This document shows, in pieces, positions 1 through 12,123 of a DNA stretch of 64,000 nucleotides; within the stretch, counting starts at the first letter, position 1, and each line of letters opens with the position of its first letter. Below the pieces are notes generated by a model. The model made no database searches, was not told the DNA's origin, and saw only the letters and a program-made list of their open reading frames with translations. The stretch lies in assembly GCF_047496725.1 (NCBI RefSeq), contig NC_132982.1:434001-498000 (forward strand). The letters run 5' to 3'. Made by a program: the position numbers and the translations under genes. This DNA is from Anoplolepis gracilipes. Taxonomy: Eukaryota; Arthropoda; Insecta; Hymenoptera; Formicidae.

Positions 1-62
1 AGAGCGTCAGACTCGTGTTAACAATGTTGCTGGTTCGAGTCCCGATGAGTAAACTTTTTTTT
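1..62 (+). pseudogene. tRNA-like or SINE 3' fragment
   Basis: Bases 32-42 match the RNA polymerase III B-box consensus (GGTTCGAGTCC), and a run of T, as in a Pol III terminator, follows at 55-62. The T-stem has mismatches and the 5' half lies outside the window, so this is more likely a tRNA pseudogene or a tRNA-derived SINE end than a working tRNA. I assign no anticodon. Confidence 0.3.
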
Positions 63-369
63 CAAAGTATATTTTTTTTGTAATAAAATGCAATCTGTCA
101 ATTATTATTACAAATATATGTATTATTATTACAAAAATGCATCTTCCTGTTTGCATTCTTTAGAATTCCTAGAAAATTAGTTCATAGAATAGCTATACTG
201 TAGAAATAAATAAATGTAAATATTGATTGTAATATATATCATTTAAAAATTATATATATTATATTGTTTGCGAGACGCGGCGCGCTTCGATATATCGCAG
301 GGTTGTATCGCGGATGTAACAAATCTACATATATATTAATATTAATATATAATATGTTTATTTTACATA

Positions 370-401
<32 letters not shown>

Positions 402-1047
402 AATATATAAAATAATTATATCTTTATCTTTATCAAGCTATAATATATATGTTTCTCTCTAATGTTTTATAGATATAAATGGTCTGCGCATAGAAGAGAA
501 ATGAGAGAAGAGAAGTAGGAAGAGGAAGAGGTCGCGGACCGATAATTTTTAATTTTTTTAATGTAAATAAAATGTTTTTAAAAATATTATGAAAAATTTT
601 TTATAATATATAATAAAAGTAAATTATATTTAATAAACAAAATATATGTAAAAAATAAAAATTATATATAATATATTAAAATATAATAAATTTATTAACA
701 TTTAATAAGAGTTTAATTTTATTTTATATTATATTATAATATTTAAGACTGTTACTGATTATTATAGTTATTTTATTTTATTATTTTATTGCACTTAATA
801 TTATTTTATTTTAATATGCATTGTAAAACGTTATTTTTACAAATATATAAAAATGTGATTTTTTAAATTAAACAATTTATTTTATAAATACATAAAACAA
901 ATCCTTACTTTCTAAAATTACATTTTTATATATTTATAAAAATAACATTTTATATATTAAAATAAAATAATAATATTAAGTATAAAGAAATAATAAAAAA
1001 AGTAACTAAAATATAATAATGTATATATATATATATATATATATATA
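63..1047. other. AT-rich stretch without a gene
   Basis: I see no coding signal here. The stretch holds a (GT)n tract at 371-400, A/T-rich low-complexity sequence and a (TA)n run at about 1022-1047 that borders the next element. Confidence 0.7.
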
Positions 1048-1919
1048 CAGGGTGGACCATTTTAATCCATCCAGTCGAATATCTCGAAAACCAAGTCTGG
1101 GAGAGAAAAATGTTTCAGACAAAAGTTGTATGGTTTCGAAGGGACCATAAGATGATACCATTGGTTTGACCTTGAAATGTCATTTAAAGGTCACGTGAAG
1201 GTCACTTCAAGTTTTTTAAATGGAACACTCTATATATTTTTACATATTCTTGTAGCTCATCTCGAGAGCTTTCCAAAACACTTATGACTAAGTATTTTTC
1301 ATTAAGTATTTTTTGAGTTATAAGGCTTCAAAGTTGCAGTATTTTGACATAAAATACAAAATATCTCGTAAAATATTCATTTTTTGATTATCTTACTTTA
1401 ATACTTTTATGCACAGAATAATGAGACGAATCAATTGGTGTAAAGAAAACACATAATTATGTTAAAGTAAAAATGTGTAACTGTTAGTTGCAAATTCAGA
1501 TTTTTACTTTAACATAATTATGTGTTTTAATTATATCAATTGATTCGTCTCATTATTCTGTGCATAAAAGTATTAGAGTAAGATAATCAAAAAATGAATA
1601 TTTTATAAGATATCTTGTATTTTATGTCAAAATACTGCAACTTTGAAGCCTTATAACTCAAAAAATACTTAATGAAAAATACTTTGCCATAAGTGTTTAG
1701 CTCTCGAGATGAGCTATAAGAATACGTAAAAATATATAGGGTGTTCCATTTAAAAAACTTGAAGTGACCTTCACGTGACCTTCAAATGACATTTCAAGGT
1801 CAAACCAATGGTACCATCTTATGGTCCCCTCGAAACCATACAAATCTTGTTTGAAACATTTTTCTCTCCCGAACTTGGTTTTCGAGATATTCGACTGGAT
1901 GGATTAAAATGGTCCATCC

Positions 1920-1921
<2 letters not shown>
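1048..1921. mobile_element. Foldback (hairpin) DNA element, about 874 bp
   Basis: The two halves are inverted copies of each other. The left end starts CAGGGTGGACCATTTTAATC and the right end is its near-perfect reverse complement; the arms run about 430 bp each and meet near 1490. Both ends abut TA repeats, consistent with a TA target duplication. It has no coding capacity, so it is a non-autonomous element of unassigned superfamily. Part of an arm recurs at 5821-5970. The apparent ORFs at its right end are only (TA)n translation. Confidence 0.8.

Positions 1922-1922
<1 letters not shown>

Positions 1923-1968
<46 letters not shown>
1923..1968. repeat. (TA)n microsatellite
   Basis: A simple TA run at the right edge of the foldback element. 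It is the source of the artefactual IYIYIY ORFs. Confidence 0.95.
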
Positions 1969-1974
<6 letters not shown>

Positions 1975-2045
1975 CCAGGGGCAGTTTCCATGACACTTTT
2001 TTATATAAAAGGGTAGTTTTGACGACCGTCGTCAAAAGTATTGCG

Positions 2046-2345
2046 GTATTGAGGCAGCTCTGACGACAGTCGTGAAATCTACCTATATACTGTTAAAATA
2101 TTGAAAATCTAATTTTTCTTATGTATACGTAATATTATTATTCGTATACTATTATTTTTGTTATTATATAACAGAATATATCTTTTGATGATTAATATAA
2201 ATGGGTTTATTGTCAACAGTAATATATTTGTTACTTTGTCGTCAAAACTACCAATCTGTCAAAATCATTGTGATATAAAGGTTGTTATGACGACAGTCTT
2301 GAAATCTACTTATATACCATCGGAATATTGTATATTGAATTTCTT
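2046..2345 (+). repeat. Pair of diverged direct repeats of about 60 bp
   Basis: The stretch from TGACGACAGTCGTGAAATCT near 2050 recurs near 2287 with a few changes, continuing through TAYATACYRTYRRAATATTG. I see no gene between them. Confidence 0.5.
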
Positions 2346-2769
2346 TGTTGCCAAAATTATTAATCATTGTAATATAAAAATTATTATTTTGACAGTTATC
2401 GTAATTCAGTGTAGGCAATCCATTTTGCCACCATTCGTGCTGAAAATATACACAGAGAGAGACGTTTCTTTGAATTTAAAATATGTATTTGTTTGACTTA
2501 TATTTATTTCATTGAAATAACATTCGTTTAGAAGGAACAAAATTTTATTAAATAGAAATTTGATTGTTTTGTTGCATTAAATCATATTGTTTAATGAAAA
2601 AATAACCATTATTTGAAAAAATACTTCAAATTTGTTCAATTAAAAAAAAGCGTGTTTTGTTTCAATTAATTTATTATTTGGAATGATGCAACATACACAC
2701 TTAAATTATTAAGTTCATATAGACTTATATAAATAAATTATATTCATAAAGATCATAGCATATAATAAT

Positions 2770-2876
2770 ATTTTACCAATAAGCCTTAAGCTGTTCGAAT
2801 TATTTTTCTTTAAATATCCTATCATGTTTAATTGTTTCATAAGTAAATATGTCGTATACATATATGTGTATATATA

Positions 2877-2934
<58 letters not shown>

Positions 2935-2992
2935 ACTAATAAACCTTAAGCTGTTCGAATTATTTTTCTTTAAATATCCTATCATGTCTAAG
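2770..2992 (+). repeat. Direct repeats flanking a (TA)n tract
   Basis: The sequence around CCTTAAGCTGTTCGAATTAT at about 2783-2830 is repeated almost exactly at about 2943-2990, on either side of a (TA)n microsatellite. This suggests a local tandem duplication that trapped the simple repeat. Confidence 0.75.
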
Positions 2993-3009
2993 TATGATTG
3001 TTTTTCGTT

Positions 3010-3235
3010 GCCATGCAATCCGCGTGACACTCGCCGCTGCAATGCCTAGAGAGTACGGTCTATGGTCTACCTGCGAAAAGCGCGCGCTTATTCGCCAATC
3101 TTTTTTAATTAATATTTCAATAAATATTGCGAAAATTGTAAAATAGTAAAGAACTTTTCTGTTCAGTTTAATGCGCTCTACCTGTTCACGAACGTTGATT
3201 CAATCTTTATGGGACACTCTGTATATGTATGTCAC
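3010..3235. repeat. Copy of a dispersed GGGACACYCTGTATA-type repeat
   Basis: The blocks CACTCGCCGCT..., CAGTTTAATGCGCTCTACCTG and GGGACACTCTGTATATG recur in the same order near 32040-32175 and 32255-32455 and in their mirror copies. This is a dispersed non-autonomous repeat family with a GGGACACCCTGTATA-like end. I cannot assign its class. Confidence 0.5.
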
Positions 3236-3543
3236 ATGTTCGTAAGTAGGTCAAGTCACGAAAAGTCGGTCATGATCAACTGCTGTGAGTTGAGCGCATG
3301 CGCACATAGAAAAGTTGGCTGTGCTATCATCGGTTAGCGCCTAGGCCCCGGGTGCCGAGTGTAGTCTCGCGATCCACTGTTATCGTCCACCTAAGTGTCA
3401 ATACCAGGGTTGCTCTCTATTTAGTTTTTTAGGGCAACCTGTTTAAACCGGCTATACCCAGGGAGTCGCCGAGAACTAAGTCTTGACCTTTTTGATAATC
3501 AGGAGATTTTCTTTTACTGATCGGGAACTACTACAATTGAGGC

Positions 3544-3693
3544 TTAGTTCATAAGCTCAATAATAATATCGTCTAAATTATAAATAATGTTTTCTTTATT
3601 TTCTTCCAAAAATTGTATTAATATTTCTAGTATAGTGTCAGGTTCTTGGGAAGTATTCTGTTGTATCTCAGCGTCGGTTACTTGTGGTTTCAT
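3544..3693 (-). CDS. Small acidic ORF of 49 codons, unknown
   Basis: An ATG on the minus strand at 3693 opens a 49-codon frame that ends in TAA at 3546-3544. The product begins MKPQVTDAEI and is rich in E, D, N and I, with a likely helical middle. It resembles the N-terminal stub of a retroelement gag or other TE protein more than a host gene, but I recognise no domain and see no continuing exon. It may be chance. Confidence 0.2.
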   Translation of the reverse strand: MKPQVTDAEIQQNTSQEPDTILEILIQFLEENKENIIYNLDDIIIELMN

Positions 3694-4234
3694 TAATTAT
3701 CAATTTATTTGAGGCCAATATAAAGAGATAGAGATAAAAATTTTATGTTTGTTGTGTGTACGTATTGAGTATATTGTAGATATTGAAATTTTAAATTTCT
3801 ATAAAATCAATGATTCTTAGACACCCGGTATATATATAGTGGCTTTAAAGTAGGATTTTGTCTTTATTATTTAGTAATGACTGTTAAGAATTATCCTAAC
3901 TTATTATTTAAGAAATTTTATAACTCTTATAATTAATTCATTTAATTAATTATTATAGGGACTGATTTGGAGAGGCGAGATTAAGGACAGATTATCACCA
4001 GTTCAAGTCTTTTATAATGGAATTAGTCTGGTCTTCTCAGGATGAACCAGTAAGAACAAGATGGCTGACGTCTTATAAGCAAATAGAAATATTTGGTAAC
4101 CGATTAGGGGTGAGTTTACGAAATTTTGGTTATAAGATCTACAGGGAATACTGCATAAAATAAACTAGTTAAAGTTGTACCCTTACAGGTGCAAAATTGT
4201 GATCTATTGAATAGCAAAATTCTAAAGTTGTCTT

Positions 4235-5570
4235 TGTTACGTCCTGGATCGTGAGCGAGGTGCGGTTGCGGTGGTTGGTGTACGCGGATCGCGGTGGCCG
4301 AGCGGTAAACCTGTCACGATCAGCGTAGCGGTGCACCGAAAGCTAGCGGTCGGGAATAATGGGTAATGGGGAGGATGTGAAGTGAGTAGACAATGAGTAC
4401 AGATTGTTTACGTATACTAATTTTTATGTATTTATCATTATTTTATACTAAACATATATGTACAGTGATAATTTATTATATTTTACAAGACGATTAGACA
4501 ACTAAATCACGGACGAGTATCGGGAGGCGAATTGATAGGTGCTTCAGCGGCCGGCAGGATGCATACTCGCCCGAAGAAAGGCCGGAAGGAAATGATCCTC
4601 GGTTGCGTAATCCCGAAGTCTATCAACGGCGGGGGTACGGGCCACGGACGGTATTCGATAGGCAGTAAGGGCCTATGTGAGGAAGCGATGGCCCCGCTAC
4701 TGGATGCCGGTGGAGTGACAGCGTCGTGGAACGGGTCAGGAGCTGACGACTCCGATGTATGGTTTCCCGATGGAGGGTATGTGAAGTACCCGACGGATGC
4801 TGGGCTCTGACTATCTGGTAGAGACGCAGCCGTTCGATAGGAGCCGCCTTGGTATAATGACCGGATGAGGCGCTTCAATTGATGAGCACGCCCTGCTCGA
4901 CGTGACCTACCCATGACGCAGCTAAAGAGGTAAGCGAAATTATAATCAACGCCATAGTTGAATACGCGGAGGGATATAGACAGGGGTTAGCAATAGTAAC
5001 GCGAGTGATGAAAAAGAAAAAAGAAAGAAAAAAGAAAAAAAAAAACATATAGGCGTTAACGTAAATTGCTAAACGAGTTGACCTTATCTGACGGGTTGCG
5101 GGGACAGGGTGAGCCTTAATGAGTTTACTTTAATGTAATATTTATTTTATATTTTAGACCGAGAAGAGCGATCAGAGGAATTGTGAGAGACGCCCTGAGA
5201 GAGGCACGGTTCGTGGACTGAGAGAAGGCAGATCGCCCTGAGAGAGGCGCGCTGCACGCTAGGAAGCGGAATGCCCTGAAAGAGGCGCTCCTCGGAGATA
5301 AGAGTCGTTCGCCCTGAGAGAGGCGTGCGACGTAGATAGAGGTAGTCCGGCCCTGAAGGAGGCGCACTACGAAAGATGAAGGCAGAACCGCCCTGAAAGA
5401 GGCGCACTGCTAGAAGGGACGTAGAGTCGCCCTGAAAGAGGCGCACTACGTAGGAAGGATGTAGATCGCCTGGAGGAGGCGCCCTACGGTGTAGGTAAGG
5501 ATGGTTATCGCTCTCTGTCTAATGACACTCCCTATGAAGACGTCGATTGCTCGGTATCCGATCCCGAGCA
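4235..5570 (+). mobile_element. Possible solo LTR, about 1.34 kb
   Basis: The stretch starts TGTTACGTCC and ends GAGCA (TG...CA). It is flanked on both sides by TGTCTT (4229-4234 and 5571-5576), as expected of a 6-bp target duplication. It is more GC-rich than its surroundings. No primer-binding site or pol sequence follows. A 6-bp match can occur by chance in this span, so the call is tentative. Confidence 0.35.
5190..5495 (+). repeat. 39-40-bp minisatellite
   Basis: About eight imperfect units each begin (G)CCCTGARAGAGGCG followed by about 25 variable bases. Frames through it on the minus strand repeat R-L-F-Q-G, which is array translation and not a protein. Confidence 0.8.
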
Positions 5571-5820
5571 TGTCTTTCGATTTTGCTTTGGCATCCATCA
5601 TCTTCGACGTACTCTTAGCACCCTTTGGGATCACCCGGGGGTTGTGGATCTTAAGACTCGACAACCACATCGGGATCTCCCTCCAGGTGAGCCCCCTCCA
5701 CCACATCAAGGTGGTGCGTCGTCAGAGGGGTCGCACACCCAACTTAACCTTGCAACCGACAGGTGGTCGCAGCCCGGATTGGCGGAAATCGCCGAGAGAT
5801 CCCGATCCAGAAACATATTC

Positions 5821-5970
5821 TTATAGCTTACCTCAAAAGCTTTCCAAAACGCTACAATAAAATATTTTTTTATTAAATACTTTCCGAGTTATAAAGATTC
5901 AAAGTTGCAGTATTTTGACGTAAAATACAAGATATCTCGTAAAATATTCATTTTTCGATTAACTTACCTT
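5821..5970 (+). repeat. Fragment of the 1048-1921 foldback arm
   Basis: The block around CAAAGTTGCAGTATTTTGAC and the flanking TCTCGTAAAATATTCATTTT match the left arm of the foldback element (about 1255-1400). Only one arm fragment is present. Confidence 0.7.
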
Positions 5971-5984
5971 CCCAGATAGCAAAA

Positions 5985-6430
5985 TCTGTTCTAACAGACG
6001 TCTGTTATAAATTTTTGTCGGCAGAAAGATTGCAGATTTAATACAGAACCTGTTATATCAGACACTGATAACAGAATGTCAGCAGAAAAATTATAAAACC
6101 TGCTGACATAATTGATAACAAATTAGTAGCAGAAACCGAGCAGAATTTGTACAAAATTATAAGAGCAAATTGATAGCAAAAAGAGGATAAGATATGCATA
6201 ATTTAAATTAAGATAAGATATGCATAACACAGATTTGATGTCAGATTGTCACCAAAAATCGAGCAAGATCTGCGCGCGCGTAATTTGACGTCAAATTGGC
6301 AGCAGAAACCGAGCAAGATCTGCTAACATGATTTGATTTCAAATTGTTACCAAAAATCGAGCAAGATCTGCGCGCGCGTAATCTGACGGCAGATTGGCAG
6401 CAGAAACCGAGCAGAATCTGCTGCTTTAGA
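5985..6430 (+). repeat. Dispersed repeat with internal units of about 122 bp
   Basis: Variants of GCAGAAACCGAGCARAATCTG and CACCAAAAATCGAGCAAGATC alternate. The block at about 6231-6352 is repeated from about 6330. No coding capacity is seen. This is probably a non-autonomous transposon with internal tandem duplication. Confidence 0.5.
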
Positions 6431-6832
6431 CCATTTATAAAAATGGGACATTTAAATATATTTAAAGGGTTATCCTCTAGATTATTTTTTTTTATTTAAA
6501 TTAAGATAAAATGCAAAAAATTAAAAATTTATTACAATATTTTTATTAATAATTTTTATAATATATTTTACTATTATATATTCTACTGCGCTCTCTCTAT
6601 TTATCTATCTAATTTTACTAAATTATAACTATATTTACAAAAGAGATTATACAATATAATAAATATAAAATTCTCACGTACAATTAAAATTAATATTAAT
6701 TAAAGTAAAATATAATCTAATTAATCTAATTAATCTATAATTGAAATTAAATCTAATTTTAATTGTTTTAGTGTTTAAAGAACGGGAAAATTGTTTATGT
6801 GTATTGAATGCTTATGTGCTATTTATATATAG

Positions 6833-7096
6833 CAAATTCGGTTGGATTGCACTAATGCGCACTGATACACACAAAGATTATCATACAAAAATTTACATTA
6901 ACAATAAGTAATTAAAAAAACAAAACAATTTTTACAACTATTATTATTATTATTATTACCCAATACTAAGAAGAAAAATATGTATACTACTACAATTATC
7001 TTAATGTATTTTAATTACTTATATTTATATTGTAAATTTGTGTACGATAATGCTTTAATGTGTACCAGTGCGCACTAGTGCATCCAACCAAATTTG
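6833..7096. mobile_element. MITE, about 264 bp
   Basis: The left end CAAATTCGGTTGGATTGCAC continues to TAATGCGCACTG and pairs with the right end CAGTGCGCACTAGTGCATCC...AAATTTG as an imperfect inverted repeat of about 60 bp. The interior is AT-rich and non-coding. Superfamily not assigned. Confidence 0.7.
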
Positions 7097-8415
7097 TTCT
7101 AATTTAAGTGTATATGCAGAGACGATGTGTGACAGCCGGATTGTTGGATTTTCCGATGAGCGCATTTTGATAAACCTAAACAGAACAGAAAATTAAAAAT
7201 TAATACGGTACACAATTCACATAATTTCACGCTGTAATATTTTTTTATCGCGCGTGTCAATATTTTCAAATAAATGAGTATATATTTTTAAAAAAAAACT
7301 ATACTTATTTATTTGTATTTGCGACACACGATATAAAATATATACGAGAAAACTTTGATAATATTAATATTATAGTCGTAGAACACTATGAAGAGCGTTA
7401 CGATTATAATATTAATATCGAGAAAAGAAAAGTGTCTAGCACTAAAAAGTACCGATTTATATATGTGGGAGATAGTTCCTGTTAAAATTTTTGCGCTGAA
7501 AAATGCCGATTATTGCGAAATCTGGATGATCCAACTTGGATAAATAAAAAAGGTACTGAAAAGTACCGTTTGCTCTTCTTGGGAGAGATGTGACCTACTC
7601 AACGACACACATATATATATATATATATAGACTAAGAATTCTATCCAGCAAGTGAAACCGAATAAAACTGAGATAGATAGTTGTTTTATAAGTGGAATGA
7701 ACACATAAAACAGCTATTTATTTTAATCATATCCGGCTTCACTTTTTTACAGTATAGAAAATATAGAAATGTTATATATAATATATGCCGTTGAATCCAC
7801 TAGTCACGTAAAGAATATATTAATAGGTCTTCAATTGCATCTTCTTCGTTCTTCTTTCCTTTTCGATCTTATTTTTTCTATTTGCGTTCGATTTGATGCT
7901 ACAAGTGTTTTTGAAAGCGCTTCAATTAGTTAAAATAAAGTCAGTTAAAATAAAAGGAAAATTCAAATAAGAAATTCATAAAAAAATAAAATGCAAATAA
8001 AAAAATTCATGAAAATAAAATTTAAAATAAAAAATAAGTAAAGCTTACGTAAGTAAATATAAAAAAGAGAATTATTTATTTTAAATAAAAAAATCAAACG
8101 CTTTCCAGCACTTGTAGGACCAAGTCAAACCTATATCCTCGATCCTTCGTATGACAGCATCTTGTTTCAGTTTCTGTATTATCTAAAGATGTACATAAAA
8201 AGTTATACAAAATTATGACAAAATTGCAAGAGAATTAAAATAAATAAGGACACCGACATTATTTTAGATTTAAGCGAGAATTAAACATGTGTCTATCTTT
8301 ATCTTTCTTTCTAAATAAATAAAGACAGACATATTTAAGTCTCGTTTAAAGCCAAAATAACGTTGGTGCCATCGGACCTAAGAAATAAATAAATCAAAGT
8401 TATTACATACTTTTT
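7097..8415. other. No gene recognised
   Basis: AT-rich intergenic DNA with a short inverted repeat (about 7358-7378 against 7402-7420). I found no coding exon with family similarity here. Confidence 0.6.
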
Positions 8416-9106
8416 CTAATCGTTTAAAGGTTCTTGATCCGTATTTTCTTCGTTCGACCACTCGTCGTTCCATAGGTTTCGTCGGTCCCGCTGATTCTTT
8501 GCGCCGCCGTCACGTGCAACAATATTCTTGCGTGATCTGCTCCTATGTCTCTCCTTCGACATTCTCAGCGCCTCCCGCATTTGCGCTTGAAATTCAGAAC
8601 GCGTTGGCTTCTCAAAATGTTTGTTTTGGCACACACCCTCTAAAAAAATAAACACAAATTGCATCGTTAACGACATGCAAAGTAATACCAACAACTATGC
8701 GGAAATAAATATCTTAATCGATTTCGTACTCGTACCATAAATCGCCATGATAAGACGAGTATCATATAACGACCGGTGTCCTGCACGTCTCCACCAAATA
8801 AAAGACGGCGTAATGGAATCCTTTAAACTTTCCTTCAGACAGACGTTCACAGCTTCTCTCAAATTGAAAAACCACCGATGTAGCAGAAATAATTTACCTA
8901 TGTATCGAAGAAGATAAATGCAGTTGTATATAAAAATAAGTACAATTTCTCTTTTCACTTACGGCGTTGGAATATCCATCTTCATCGATCCTTTCAAAAG
9001 CATCCATGTTCGGAGTGATGCTATGGGGAAGATAGCCGGTTTCCGTGGTGCGCAATGACGATCTTGGACGCATCTTAAGATTTTGTCTAGATTAGAATTC
9101 ACTCGT
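8416..9106 (-). pseudogene. DUF4806-like three-exon gene relic
   Basis: Three minus-strand blocks have plausible splice sites: 9106-8963 (after TTTACAG, ending before GTAAGT), 8897-8736 (ending before GTACGA) and 8639-8416 (after TTTTTAG, ending in TAG). The middle block encodes LREAVNVCLKESLKDSITPS followed by F-I-W-W, H-R-S-L-Y and RLIMAIYG. This looks like the conserved core of DUF4806, a domain of unknown function expanded in insects and often carried by mobile DNA. The last exon is basic and hydrophilic (ALRMSKERHRSR). The first exon needs a frame change or a stop read through, so I treat it as a partial relic. Its 5' side lies against the palindromic element at 9241. Confidence 0.55.
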
Positions 9107-9547
9107 CTGTAAATAAAATGTGAAAACAAATCAGTATACGCATGCGCGCACGCACGCACATACAATGAAAATGTCACTGTATGCCAGTGTATTAATAAAT
9201 ATGATATTAACATCTTGACAGCATACATACCCAAAAGACGGCCTCTGTGAAGTTGGCATCGCATTTTTTAAAATCGTAAATTTCAGCGAGAGTTCCGTTT
9301 GCACCCCAAGTAGTTCTACAGTTCTTGATAGGTTTTAGAAATAGTTCCGGCGAAATACCATAAAAAATGGCATTTTGAAAATATGAGGTGGTGCTAACTT
9401 CTCGTGGCACCGCAACATGCGAAAAATAGCATTTAAATCATGCTATCTTATAATTCTCGAAGAGTTCTATAGTTCCTGATACTTTTTAACAGTGGTTCTG
9501 ACCGTTAAATATTAAAAAAAATTTTTTTTTAACTCGAAAACGGCACC

Positions 9548-9870
9548 TCATTTTTCGATAAAAGTGGTCAAAACTTTTTTGTTCTTGGTTCTACAGATTC
9601 GAGCCTTAATAACTTTCGAGAGAACTCGTCGGGGTGCAAACGGAACTGTCATCAGAACGCCAGAAATGCGAAAAAAATTTCACCCCCTTAGGGACTTAGA
9701 AATTTTCGGACGCGTATAACTAAAAATGGTCATAACTTTTTTGTTCTTGGTTCTACAGCTTCGAGCCTTCATAACTTTCGAGAGAACTCGTCGGGGTGCA
9801 AACGGAACTCTCATCAGAACGCCGGAATTGCGAAAAAAATTTTACTCCTCCAGGAACGTAGGAAATTTTT
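9548..9870 (-). repeat. Two tandem units of about 170 bp in the left arm
   Basis: Units built around CTTTTTTGTTCTTGGTTCTA and GAGAGAACTCGTCGGGGTGC occur twice in a row and differ by a few substitutions. The mirror pair is at 14316-14638. They are non-coding and are part of the terminal repeat of the palindromic element. Confidence 0.8.
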
Positions 9871-10320
9871 GCCAATCTTAGGTACTACATTTAAAAAATA
9901 AACTAAAATCTATCTTTAAATCTTAAAAATAATATATATCAAAATAATGAAAATAAAAATTTTTAACTAAGAGATAACATAGTTATAATCTAATATATTG
10001 CGTACTACTCTTACATGCTAATTTAAAATATTAAAATTTATTTATCTAATCTTTGGTATTAAATTTAAGAACTAAAATCTATCGTAAATTCTTTAAATCT
10101 TAAAAATAATATTAGTTAAAATATAATAGAAATAGGAGTTAATACTAATTATGAAATTTTTTTAATTTTTTTTAGAATTTTGAATATTATAAAAAATTTT
10201 TTTTAAATTTTATGTTTGATTGGTATCTATACCTACTGAAATGTTATGGTTTTAAAATTAAATAAAACTTAAATTCTGCAATTTTAAACAATCAAAATAA
10301 TAAAATAAAATCGTAAATAT

Positions 10321-12062
10321 TTAGTCACATCTCACATATAGAATCACATGAGGATTTATTATCTGGGTAGATTTTGCAATCATGCGCTTCTTTTGCAGAT
10401 CATCATATTCGTACCATCGCGTACCTGCAAGTGCAAAAGCGCTATAATGTCCATTTTTATCACTGTATTGTATGTAGTTTACTATACCTATCAAAATATA
10501 ATTTATGTTATTCAAAACAATAGTTTTCGCTAATGAATTTAGATCATGCCTAATGTCCAGTCGTCGATTAGTATATTTATGATTTGTAAATATGGATGTG
10601 TCAATTATTATATGTTTTCCGTAGGTAATATTATATTCTGCTGCGGCATTACATGTACGACATTTTGATTTCAAATCTTTTGCGTCGTCAATAGCTTTTT
10701 GTATATATTGTAAACCTTCTTGTAAGAGTACGTCTACGTTGATACTGCACGTAATTGTCTGACGAGTATTTACAACATTGCAAGAGCAAGATTTGTTGTA
10801 AGTACAACTCGGTTCGTTATTGAACAGATATTCTGCTAAATGAGCAGCGTTACAATTTGCATTTAATCGTTTAATACCACGAGTGTACGTCGTTAAAGCA
10901 TCGTTAAAGAGAGATAAATGTTGTAAAATTGTAGCGCGTTAATTATAACGTATCGATAATAATCTGCCATGTTCCAATATAGATTTTGCGAATTGGAAAA
11001 TATCATTCGAGGATGAATTAATTGTATCGCGATATGTTGCATGGGTTACGATTCCACTGATAACAAGTTGTAAAATGGAATCGAAAGCACATGTTTCTTG
11101 AAGATTAATAATTAATTTTCCTTGTTTTACAGGCTTACACTTGCTGTCGTTAATAATAAGTGGTAGATTTAAAGGAAGACTTACTGTTTTTTATGAAATC
11201 CCATTCAGAACATTTGTCTAAATAAGACGGTTTGGTCCGTTTCTTTGGAACATTTTGTTGCGAACATTCGACAATATTAGATGAGCTTGTCAAACCGTGC
11301 CAGTTCTCACATACATTCCAAACATCATCCTTTTCATTTAAATTATTTAATTTACTGAGATTTATTTCAGATAAACTCAGGCTTGTCTCGTGTAAATCTG
11401 CGACGTATTCAGTGTCAATACTTTTTACTGAAATTTCTGATGTACTTTTAAAACTGTCAATTATGTCTGAAATATTTTGTAAAGGTGGTTCTTTATATTT
11501 ATTATTTTCATCTTCAGATTTTTTTGTATTCTTTGTCTATGCTAAGTGTACTTGAATTAGTTATATCATTTTTACTAAAATCGTCATGTGTGATGTTTTG
11601 CTCACTTGACGTGAGTAATGTGTTATTTGATATATTTATATTTGATATATCTTTTTTATTAGAGGCTAAGGTAATTTTTGCATCCAGAAGATCCAAATGT
11701 TGTATGACAAATTTGTCGACTCTCATGGGAAGTTGACCCTTAAACCCTCGACTTTTCATATCTGAGAATTCTGCCTCGATTGCAGAAGAAGTAGCAATTT
11801 CGCCAGATCTTTTAAAAAATGGTCGCATTACACCGATCCATACAGGTATATATGGCAATAAACGTATTTTCATTTGTTTCGCAAATTCTGGGTTGTAACA
11901 CGCATTTATAATATTGCCATATGCCGATTCTTCGGCGATTTTTTATGCAAATTTTAAAACAGAATCACTCCAATGTGTCCAATCAGTAATATCGGAGTTT
12001 CTTTCGTAGTTATTAAAATTATTGATAGAAGGTTCAGAAACTTCTTCGTTTGTATCATTATT
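10321..12062 (-). pseudogene. Transposon gene with USP-like domain, left arm copy
   Basis: This is the mirror of the right-arm gene at 12124-13865 and is best read there. It has the same two in-frame stops and the same two frameshifts. The C-terminal segment (10674-10321) is an open frame of 117 codons. Because the lesions are shared, the arms were copied or homogenised after the gene died, or one arm is an assembly reflection of the other. Confidence 0.6.
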
Positions 12063-12123
12063 TACAATTGTTTTTATTTTAATATTCATATCATTTCAAA
12101 AATGTGTGTATACAAAAATTGTA

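Noticed and set aside
1800..3049. ORFs containing IYIYIYIY on both strands
   Set aside because: They come from (TA)n microsatellites.
5125..5446. Two minus-strand ORFs with repeated RLFQG/LSQG
   Set aside because: They translate the 39-40-bp minisatellite.
5446..5860. Overlapping ORFs on both strands around 5.5-5.8 kb
   Set aside because: They cross the putative LTR end, share no family motif, and neither strand shows consistent coding structure.
8416..9106. An intact host DUF4806 gene
   Set aside because: The first exon does not join in a single open frame and the gene lacks an identifiable 5' part; it is kept as a relic.
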